From the NCBI GenBank assembly GCA_002491905.1, contig DKWV01000017.1:1-50024 (forward strand): a DNA stretch of 50,024 nt, in the 5' to 3' direction. Both the position numbers and the translations under genes were made by a program. The stretch comes from Lachnospiraceae bacterium UBA7143. Its GTDB lineage: Bacteria > Bacillota > Clostridia > Lachnospirales > Lachnospiraceae. Positions 1 through 7,279 of this stretch are shown here, in pieces (position 1 is the first letter of the stretch; each line of letters begins with the position of its first letter). Below the pieces are notes generated by a model. It worked only from the letters and a program-made list of their open reading frames with translations. It ran no database searches and was not told where the DNA came from.

Positions 1-88
1 GAAACAAAGTGGAATTTAGAGATTTTATTCAACACAGAGATGGTACGCGCGATCCTGGGTTGAGATAGAAACAAAGTGAAATTTAAAG
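1..88. repeat. Short direct repeat at left edge
   Basis: The motif GAAACAAAGT followed by GGAATTTA (1-18) recurs at 68-85 as GAAACAAAGT followed by GAAATTTA, a one-base difference. No convincing gene is seen in bases 1-183. The repeat lies just upstream of a broken TetR gene and may be debris from a rearrangement, but its origin cannot be told from this window. Confidence 0.4.
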
Positions 89-183
89 GATGAGAGGTAT
101 TGTGTTAGCAACATCTCCCATCATGCAGAAATAGGAAAACTGGGGACTGCCGGACAATCGGGGAGTAGGAACTGGCAGACAGG

Positions 184-528
184 ATAAGGATTTATTTGGA
201 GGATGAGGTAAACTGGCTTTATGAAGCGGAAGAAACGCGGAGATTTAACAATAATGACTATCTGAGGCCATTCCGTCATATCATGGAAAACCAGCTATTT
301 TACCGCACTTATTTCAAACTAGGCTACGATAATCAATTTAAACTCAAATATTATGATATTAATCAGGCCAAGCGGCACTTTGCTAACCGGCATATCGAAT
401 ATCATATCGAATTTTTCAGGAGCGGTTTTAATGCGATTGTTAAAATGTGGCTGATAGGCGGTTGTAAAGAAACACCTGAGGAAATGTAAGAGATTATCAG
501 AAGCGAATATCAAGGGCGGCTGATGTGA
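184..528 (+). pseudogene. TetR-family regulator remnant, C-terminal domain only
   Basis: The reading frame matches, from memory, the C-terminal ligand-binding domain of Firmicutes TetR regulators (TetR_C_7-like). Recognisable pieces are YRTYFKLGYDNQF, HIEFFRSGFNAIVKMWL and GGCKETPEEM. The N-terminal helix-turn-helix that should precede it is absent. The frame also meets a TAA at 487-489 and then continues as EIIRSEYQGRLM to a second stop at 526-528; relatives usually read on through this point, so the TAA is probably a nonsense mutation. With no DNA-binding domain and an in-frame stop, it is unlikely to act as a regulator. It sits directly upstream of the Wadjet operon, marking a likely boundary of the defence island. 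Confidence 0.65.
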
Positions 529-543
529 AATCAAGATCAAGTA

Positions 544-572
544 TTGACTTTCCCAGGTGGAATTGCCAGAAT
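544..572 (+). promoter_or_regulatory. Possible promoter of the Wadjet operon
   Basis: TTGACT (544-549), a 17-base spacer and CAGAAT (567-572) resemble a sigma-A promoter 36 bases before the jetA start. The -10 matches the consensus at four of six positions, so this is only plausible. Confidence 0.3.
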
Positions 573-607
573 AGAAGGGAAAGAGAAACTCATTTTGAAG
601 GAAACCG

Positions 608-1990
608 ATGGGCATGAAGCGCTTATTTGATATTCTTCCGGTAGATTTTTTTAAGCCGCTTACAAGTAAATACCGACAGGCATATGCGGATTGTATTATG
701 CAGCTTTTTAATGCGTTCAAGCCGGAGATCTCTTACGGTGTGGGACGGGAGATAGTAGTGAAGGAGTTGGCGGATTATTTTGAAGCCGACGATGCAGAGA
801 TGAGCTTTGATAACGAGACTTTTGTGTCTGACGCGCGGGAGAAGGCAAACGGTGTAATTGCTATGCTGAAACGATGCGGCTGGATTGAGTATGAGCAGGA
901 GACAAATCATCAGATCAATGTGGTGTTATGCGAGTATGCCATTCCTGTTATCGAGAGCATGAACCGTGTGATTAGGGAAGAGGAGGCGGAGTATCAGGGA
1001 ATCATTTCCCAGATTCACGCGAGCCTGCAGAATGAAGAATTGTACAGTAAGCCTTATGAGCTGATTATTAAGGGTGTGATGGAGAACACGGAGCGCCTGC
1101 TGTCTGAACTTAAAAAATTGAATGCCAGTATAAAGCGCCATATGGACAGACAGACCAACGATATGGGTGCAGATGAGATATTGAATCATTTTTTTGAGTA
1201 TCATCAGAATATTGGATCGAAAGCATATCTGCGAATGAAGACGAGCGAGAATATTTCTTATTTTAGGACCGCAATCATTGAGCGTATTGAGTGGATGATG
1301 GAGAGCCCGGAAATTATGGAACGGGCAGTGACTGGCTATATGGAGGTGGAGGAAACAGCAGACACGGATCAGGCATACGATCAGGTGATTTCCATGTTGA
1401 TAGATATCAAGTCTTCTTTTTACCGTCTGGATGATATTATTGAAGAGATTGATCGGAAACATGCGCGCTATATGCGCAGCGCGGTGATGAGGGCGAGATT
1501 CCTTTTAGCTACGGGTAATAATCTCGAAGGGAAGCTTTCTAAAATTCTGGATGTGTATGTCAGGCAATTGAATGAAGGGAATCAGTCGGATATGGAGACG
1601 CTGTTTTCCATGTATCCTCAGAGTTTTATTTCGCCGGAATCCCTGCAAACGATACCTGTCACGAAAAAACTCGGGAAAATCAGTAACTTTTCTGATGATG
1701 CAGGAATGAGCGAGGAGGAGCGGCAGTTATATAAAGAGGCGCTGCGGATGAAGAACCGCAGCCGTTTTTCCAGAAAGAATATCAATGAGTATGTTGTGAA
1801 ATTATTGGACGGGCGGGATGCGCTGCCGGTGACTGAGGTGCCTGTGACATCTCGCAGAGACTTGATTCGCATCATCTATATCAGTATTTATGCGGGAAAT
1901 CACTCCAACAATTATACAATTAAACGAAGCGGAAGACAGGTGGAGATGCATGGGTATTCTCTGCCTTATTTTGATATACTGAAAAAGTAA
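608..1990 (+). CDS. jetA: Wadjet system protein JetA
   Basis: 460 residues, first gene of a complete jetABCD operon. The protein resembles the JetA family of DUF5716 type: a mostly helical protein starting with FDILPVDFFKPL and lacking catalytic motifs. In the Wadjet complex, JetA is the kleisin-like subunit that bridges the SMC-like JetC heads, by analogy to MukF. Wadjet recognises small circular DNA by loop extrusion and cleaves it, which protects cells from plasmids. The length is normal and the frame is intact. AAGGA at 598-602 precedes ATG 608; ATG 614 is an equally possible start. The Wadjet subtype cannot be settled by eye. Confidence 0.88.
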   Translation: MGMKRLFDILPVDFFKPLTSKYRQAYADCIMQLFNAFKPEISYGVGREIVVKELADYFEADDAEMSFDNETFVSDAREKANGVIAMLKRCGWIEYEQETNHQINVVLCEYAIPVIESMNRVIREEEAEYQGIISQIHASLQNEELYSKPYELIIKGVMENTERLLSELKKLNASIKRHMDRQTNDMGADEILNHFFEYHQNIGSKAYLRMKTSENISYFRTAIIERIEWMMESPEIMERAVTGYMEVEETADTDQAYDQVISMLIDIKSSFYRLDDIIEEIDRKHARYMRSAVMRARFLLATGNNLEGKLSKILDVYVRQLNEGNQSDMETLFSMYPQSFISPESLQTIPVTKKLGKISNFSDDAGMSEEERQLYKEALRMKNRSRFSRKNINEYVVKLLDGRDALPVTEVPVTSRRDLIRIIYISIYAGNHSNNYTIKRSGRQVEMHGYSLPYFDILKK

Positions 1991-2005
1991 ATATGGGGAG
2001 GAAGT

Positions 2006-2647
2006 ATGTTTGAAGAACTGGTGGAGTCCGTGGCGCAGAAAGAAAGATTTCGCGTAGCGGCCAATAAACTGTTGAATCAGTGCTTTCTGCTGAGAAAGCG
2101 TGAGGATACAAAAAAAGAGTATATATTTGTCAGGCAGAACCGGGAATTATTTCTTCCATTTTTTGATCTGCTGGGATATGACTTGAAAATCAATGAGGAT
2201 CAGGGTGTGATTGGCATTGTGAATCAATTTGGCACGGGGCGTCTGCAACTGGGAAAATATGAAAGTGTGTTCCTTCTGATCCTGCGCGTCCTTTATGTGG
2301 AGAAGCGCAGGGAGCTCGGCACATTCTCAGAGGAGGTGACGGTGCTTATGGAGGAGATCAGGGAAAAATACGCAATGCTCAAAATTAAGGCGAAGCCTCT
2401 GATGGATAAGGGCATGGAACGGCACATGATCAGTCTGTTCCGCAGATATAATCTGATTCAGAATCTGGACAGTGATGTCAGCCAGCCGGATGCGCGGATT
2501 GTTATTTATCCGTCGATTATCATGGCGGTGGACGTGGAGGACATCAATGCTTATTATACCATGACGGAACAGAAGCTGAGAGAGTACGCCGGAGGAAGTA
2601 CGGATGGAGAATCAGAAGAAGATTTTGACACGGGTGCAGCTGATTAA
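2006..2647 (+). CDS. jetB: Wadjet system protein JetB (DUF4194-type)
   Basis: 213 residues, 15 bases downstream of jetA, with a strong GGGGAGGAAGT site before ATG 2006. It resembles the DUF4194 JetB family, the small winged-helix KITE-like subunit equivalent to MukE. It binds the JetA kleisin and contributes to DNA gripping in the Wadjet SMC complex. The acidic tail (GESEEDFDTG) is encoded where the gene overlaps the start of jetC by 44 bases, so the two proteins are probably made in a coupled, stoichiometric way. No catalytic motif is expected or seen. Confidence 0.87.
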   Translation: MFEELVESVAQKERFRVAANKLLNQCFLLRKREDTKKEYIFVRQNRELFLPFFDLLGYDLKINEDQGVIGIVNQFGTGRLQLGKYESVFLLILRVLYVEKRRELGTFSEEVTVLMEEIREKYAMLKIKAKPLMDKGMERHMISLFRRYNLIQNLDSDVSQPDARIVIYPSIIMAVDVEDINAYYTMTEQKLREYAGGSTDGESEEDFDTGAAD

Positions 2648-5600
2648 CTGGCACTATTTTGAGAACGAGAGAATATCCTTTCACGGATCGACGCTGATCA
2701 GCGGAGAAAATACGGCGGGAAAATCCACCATACTGGACGCGATACAGCTGGTGTTGACAACGAATACGCGCAGGTTTAACGTGGCGGCAAACGAAAAGGG
2801 GAATCGTAACCTTAAGGGGTACGTCCGCTGTAAAATCGGAAATGTGGGTGAGACTTATCTCAGGAAAAATGCGGTGCCCGCCAATGTGGCGCTGGAATTT
2901 TATGAGGAGAAGGGAGACCGCTATTTTGTGCTCGGTGTACACATGCTCTCCGCGGACGAGGAGAGTCAGGTAGTTACCCGCTGGTATATGGAGGAGTGCA
3001 GGCTGGAGGATCTTTCTTTCATGGCGGACGGGCATGCCGCACTGGCGGATGAGTTCAGGGTTAAAAATAAGAAAGTTACCTATATTGACCAGAAAAATGC
3101 GGCCAGAGACCGATTTAAGCGCAGGCTGGGCAATCTGGACGATAAATTTTTTGATATTATCCCTAAATCATTGGCGTTTAAGCCTATGGATCATGTGAAG
3201 GAATTTATCAATAAGTTTGTACTGTCCGAAGCGCGGGTGGATGTGGTTTCCTTGCGGGAAAATATTGAGACGCTCAGCGAGCTGGAAGGCATTCTGGCTG
3301 TCTCCAGAAGGCAGCAGGAGGCACTGGAGAGGATCCTCGGAAAATACGAGGAGATTGAGGAGAAAGATCACAGCATACTGGTCAATGATATTCTGCTGGA
3401 GCTTGCCAATAGGGATGCGGTGCATCTTGAGTTGGAGGGCCTGGAAAAGAGTATTCGTTTAAACGGGCAGGCTCTGGAATCAGACAGGGAGAACTCTGCA
3501 GAGATGGAAAAGCAGATCGCAGCGCTGAATAAACAGATTCTAGCTATCAATGTAGACAAAGAATCCAATCATTCCAATCGGATGCGTGAGCAGGCGCAGA
3601 GCCGCATCGAGGCGTTGAATCGGGATATTGCGGGCAAGAAGGAGGAGGATAAAAAGCTTGGTGAGCAGGTTCGCTTTTTGACTAATTATCTGAGCGATCT
3701 GGCAAAGCTGGATTATCGGCCGATTACCCGCCGCGAGGCGGAGATGTTGGGCGAGGAGGAAGGGTCGGGTAAAGAGACGGCAGCGCACGGCAGTAAGGCG
3801 CAGATCGTGGAGCGTCTGGATACCTTTTTGAGGAAAGAACAGCAGGAACTGCAGGAAAGGGGCGCTCTGATGAAAGCTGAGATGAATCAGGTTTCAAAGG
3901 AGATCGAGGAATGTCAGGAACGTCTGAAGAATTTGGAAAGGCGGGTGCTTCCTTATCCAGAGTACGCAAGAAAGCTGAAAGAATTGGTGGAAAAGGAATT
4001 TGCCCGCAGGGGAATTCGGTCCACCGTATATTTTTTGGCGGAGCTTCTGGAAATTACGGACTATACATGGAATAACGCCATAGAGGGCTATCTCAATACC
4101 CAGAAGTTCTATCTGGTGGTGGAACCGGAGTACTATATTGCAGCGTTGGAGGTTTATGACAGAAACCGTAAAGATATTCATACGGCAGGTATTATTAATA
4201 CCCGCAAAATTCCTATAGGGCAGGAGGTGGATCAGGATTCGCTTGCCGCGGTTGTAAAAAGCGAGAACCGCTATGCTAAGGCGTATGCGGATTATATTCT
4301 GGGACGCGTAAAGCGTTGTGCGGATGTGCATGAACTGGAACAGCATGCCATTGCCATGACGCCGGACTGTATGCTCTATCAAGGGTATGTGGTCAGGCAC
4401 CTGAATCCGAGAGATTATGAGAATCCTTTTATAGGGCAGCATGCGTACCGGGTACAGATTGGGAATGTGAAGCGGCAGATTGAGGAGAAAGTACAGAAGC
4501 GAAGCGGGCTTAGGGAGCAGGTAAGTCTATATGGTGCGGTGCAGGAGAGTGCAAGACAGGTAAGCATTGATGTGCTCAAACTTTATCTCTATGTGCCGGA
4601 AACGCTACGGAATTTGCGGGATCAATTGGTGTTGGCAAAAATTGACTTAAAGGAGGCGGAGAGTGATCCGACGTTGATTGAGCTGAACATAAAGCTTGAA
4701 GGAAAAGAAAAAGAGCGGGATGATAAGAATCAGCAGAAGGAATCTTTGATAGAGGAGATAGTTCGTCTGAATAATCAAATTGAGCTCCAGCAAAATGCAG
4801 TAAAAGAAAAGAAGCAGGAATATGATACGATGCGGGAGTCGCTTGAGAGAAGGGCGGACGAGGAAGGGCTTGCCTATCGGGAAGCGGACGAAAAGTACCG
4901 CCAGAACCGAAAGCATAAGCAGCCCAAAACCATCGCGGAGAATTTTGCGCCCAGAGGACAGCAGCTTTGGAATGAAAGGGAAAGATTACTATACGGCAAT
5001 GACGGGCTGCAGGGATTACAGATGCGCTTTAATCAGGAATTTGCGGCGGATTTTGTGACGGGTCTTACGGGAATTTCGGATTACAGAGAGGCGCTGCAGA
5101 AGCTTAAGGGCGTGGAGATCGTCCGCTATGAGGAAAAGCTGATGCGTGCGAAGGAGGACTGTGAGCAGATTTTCAGAAGTGATTTCCTCTCAAAGATGAA
5201 GGAGAATATTGAGGCCGCAAAGAATGAATTCCGCAGTCTGAACAGGGCGCTTGACAGTATATATTACGGGGATGACAGTTATCGGTTCAAGATCACCTTT
5301 GACAAGAGAAAAGAGGGTCTCTATAAAATGATAACGTCCGAGAACAATCAGGAGGGGATCAACCTCTGGACAAGCGCCTTTGAGGCGGAGTACCGGGAGG
5401 AAATGTCGGATCTGTTCGAGAAGCTGATGACAAAGGATGACAACGGGCAGAAGATCGTGGAGGAGTACACGGACTACCGCTCCTATCTGGATTATGATAT
5501 TGAGATTCACAAGCGGGACGGTTCTGTCCAGAGGTTCTCAGACATTTATGGGGAAAAGAGCGGAAGTGAGACGCAGGTGCCCTATTATGTGGCCATCGCG

Positions 5601-5843
5601 GCGTCCTTTTATCAGCTGTACCGATACGGAAACAGTGTGCGGATCATGCTGTTGGACGAGGCTTTTGACAAGATGGATGACGAGAGGATCCAGTCTATGA
5701 TGGATTTCTTTAACGGTCTGGGGCTCCAGGTGATCCTTGCCACGCCGCCTGCGAAAATAGAGGTCATAGGCGAGAAAGTGGGGACAGTTCTGACTGCGAT
5801 CCGCGTGGGACAGAGCAGTATTGTGGAGGAGTATGATTTGTGA
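2604..5843 (+). CDS. jetC: Wadjet SMC-like ATPase JetC
   Basis: 1079 residues, the motor of the Wadjet complex. The N-terminal ABC half has Walker A GENTAGKST at residues 34-42. Two long charged coiled-coil stretches follow (about 230-450 and 640-780) around a central hinge-like region. The C-terminal half carries an ABC signature-like YGEKSGSETQ and Walker B RIMLLDEAFDKMDD. This matches the SbcC/MukB-like layout of JetC, which uses ATP to extrude DNA loops and feed the JetD nuclease. The start at ATG 2604 lies inside the end of jetB and is preceded by GGAGGAAG. The length is typical and no frame damage is visible. Confidence 0.92.
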   Translation: MENQKKILTRVQLINWHYFENERISFHGSTLISGENTAGKSTILDAIQLVLTTNTRRFNVAANEKGNRNLKGYVRCKIGNVGETYLRKNAVPANVALEFYEEKGDRYFVLGVHMLSADEESQVVTRWYMEECRLEDLSFMADGHAALADEFRVKNKKVTYIDQKNAARDRFKRRLGNLDDKFFDIIPKSLAFKPMDHVKEFINKFVLSEARVDVVSLRENIETLSELEGILAVSRRQQEALERILGKYEEIEEKDHSILVNDILLELANRDAVHLELEGLEKSIRLNGQALESDRENSAEMEKQIAALNKQILAINVDKESNHSNRMREQAQSRIEALNRDIAGKKEEDKKLGEQVRFLTNYLSDLAKLDYRPITRREAEMLGEEEGSGKETAAHGSKAQIVERLDTFLRKEQQELQERGALMKAEMNQVSKEIEECQERLKNLERRVLPYPEYARKLKELVEKEFARRGIRSTVYFLAELLEITDYTWNNAIEGYLNTQKFYLVVEPEYYIAALEVYDRNRKDIHTAGIINTRKIPIGQEVDQDSLAAVVKSENRYAKAYADYILGRVKRCADVHELEQHAIAMTPDCMLYQGYVVRHLNPRDYENPFIGQHAYRVQIGNVKRQIEEKVQKRSGLREQVSLYGAVQESARQVSIDVLKLYLYVPETLRNLRDQLVLAKIDLKEAESDPTLIELNIKLEGKEKERDDKNQQKESLIEEIVRLNNQIELQQNAVKEKKQEYDTMRESLERRADEEGLAYREADEKYRQNRKHKQPKTIAENFAPRGQQLWNERERLLYGNDGLQGLQMRFNQEFAADFVTGLTGISDYREALQKLKGVEIVRYEEKLMRAKEDCEQIFRSDFLSKMKENIEAAKNEFRSLNRALDSIYYGDDSYRFKITFDKRKEGLYKMITSENNQEGINLWTSAFEAEYREEMSDLFEKLMTKDDNGQKIVEEYTDYRSYLDYDIEIHKRDGSVQRFSDIYGEKSGSETQVPYYVAIAASFYQLYRYGNSVRIMLLDEAFDKMDDERIQSMMDFFNGLGLQVILATPPAKIEVIGEKVGTVLTAIRVGQSSIVEEYDL

Positions 5844-7138
5844 TGGGCGGACAAAACGGACCGGATCAACTGCAGAGGAAGGTTTTGGGACAGCTGCTGG
5901 ATTCTTATGAAAAGAGCAGGACCTTTCAAGGCGAAAATCAGGTGAGACAGAGTTTTTCGGTGCAGATCGGAAAGCTTTTCCCGAGATATCAGGACGATGC
6001 GGAGTACGATTATTTTTGTCGGGTCAACGAGGCTATAGAGGAGCTGGACGCCGCTTCCCTGGTAAGTGTTGAATACGAAAAAAACAGAGTGCTGAAAAGG
6101 GTTGTTCTGAATACGGAAAAACTGGATATCTGCTATGCGTATCTGGGGAGAACGCCCCGGAGACAGGAGCAGGAGGCGCTTTGCTGCCTTTGGGAGAAAC
6201 TGTCAGAAAAATTATCTGTTGAGCGTACAGGAGAGCGGCCGGGGCAGGGCGGAAAGGTGGACGATGAGCCGTTTAGACCCTTGCAGCGATATATTGTGGC
6301 GCAGTATCTGCGGATAGAAAAAAATCGGAATGTGGAGTATTACAGCCACGATTTGGAAGAATACCGGGCGCTTCTTACGGCGGCGGAAGCAGTGCTGAGA
6401 AATAGGGAAGAAATTTTTATCAGAAATTTTTCCATGCAGGTGTTCCATGATTCCAAGCGTATGGAGCGACTGGCAGGCAAACTTTCTTCTCTGCTGTACC
6501 AATATGGTGAATTTCAAGAAAAAGAGGCTGTTCTGGAGGAGTGCGGTATCGTCCATACTCCTACTTATGTGATGCTGAAAGGAAATGTGAAGCTGACGCT
6601 GGGCAGCCAGACGATGGATATGTCTTTGTTAAAGGGGGATATTGCGCTGTCCACGGAGTCCCTGAAAGGTCTGCGGGATATTGCTGTACTTGGGGAACGG
6701 GTGGTAACTGTGGAGAATCTGACGAGCTTCCATGATTATCCGGCGGGAGAGGACTGTGTGGTTTATCTGGGCGGATTCCACAATCAGGTGAAGCGTAATT
6801 TCCTGCTGTATTTGTACGAGAGAAATCGGGAAAAGGAGTATCGACATTTCGGAGATATTGACGCTGGTGGGTTTTATATCCTGGAACACCTGAAAAGAAA
6901 AACGGGGATCCGTTTCCGCTCGATCTATATGGATATAGAGACGCTGCAGATGTACCGGGAGGATAGGAAACCGCTGACGGGAAACGACAGGAAGCGCCTC
7001 GCGCAGTTGAAACAGGAGCTGGAAGGGGGCAGGAGACAAGGCGTGGACGAGGAGGACTACAGGGATGTGATCGACTATATGTTAGAACATAATTGTAAGT
7101 TGGAGCAGGAAGCTATCAGTTTGAGAGTGCATATTTGA
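5843..7138 (+). CDS. jetD: Wadjet Toprim nuclease subunit JetD
   Basis: About 431 residues; the last gene of the operon, its ATG overlapping the jetC stop (TGATG). A GTG at 5840 is an alternative start. It belongs to the JetD family (DUF3322/DUF2220-like), whose C-terminal Toprim fold resembles topoisomerase VI/Spo11 and cuts DNA. The expected acidic residues are present: Glu in VTVENLTSF (about residue 291) and the DxD of FGDIDAGGF (about 338-340). Nuclease activity is therefore expected to be intact. The stop codon lies inside the palindrome and -35 box of the next transcription unit. Confidence 0.9.
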   Translation: MGGQNGPDQLQRKVLGQLLDSYEKSRTFQGENQVRQSFSVQIGKLFPRYQDDAEYDYFCRVNEAIEELDAASLVSVEYEKNRVLKRVVLNTEKLDICYAYLGRTPRRQEQEALCCLWEKLSEKLSVERTGERPGQGGKVDDEPFRPLQRYIVAQYLRIEKNRNVEYYSHDLEEYRALLTAAEAVLRNREEIFIRNFSMQVFHDSKRMERLAGKLSSLLYQYGEFQEKEAVLEECGIVHTPTYVMLKGNVKLTLGSQTMDMSLLKGDIALSTESLKGLRDIAVLGERVVTVENLTSFHDYPAGEDCVVYLGGFHNQVKRNFLLYLYERNREKEYRHFGDIDAGGFYILEHLKRKTGIRFRSIYMDIETLQMYREDRKPLTGNDRKRLAQLKQELEGGRRQGVDEEDYRDVIDYMLEHNCKLEQEAISLRVHI

Positions 7139-7163
7139 CATATTTGTCAAATATTGTTATTAT
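7131..7163 (+). promoter_or_regulatory. Promoter with overlapping palindromic operator
   Basis: TTGACA (7135-7140), a 17-base spacer and TATTAT (7158-7163) form a near-consensus sigma-A promoter for the NACHT gene. A perfect inverted repeat overlies the -35 box and the spacer: ATATTTGACA (7131-7140), four bases, TGTCAAATAT (7145-7154). It is AT-rich and has no T-tract, so it fits an operator for a dimeric repressor better than a terminator. No repressor gene is obvious nearby; the product of the gene at 9971 is one candidate. Confidence 0.6.
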
Positions 7164-7279
7164 TTATCATAATAGACTACATAAAATAGTCAATAAAAGT
7201 GTAGATCTCGAACGGAATGCGTGTATGAATTTTCTTATAAAATCAATACAGAAATACTTGCTCTGGGGGAATGATTACA

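Noticed and set aside
7131..7154. The palindrome after jetD as a transcription terminator
   Set aside because: It is AT-rich, has no T-tract after it and coincides with a -35 box, so an operator is favoured.
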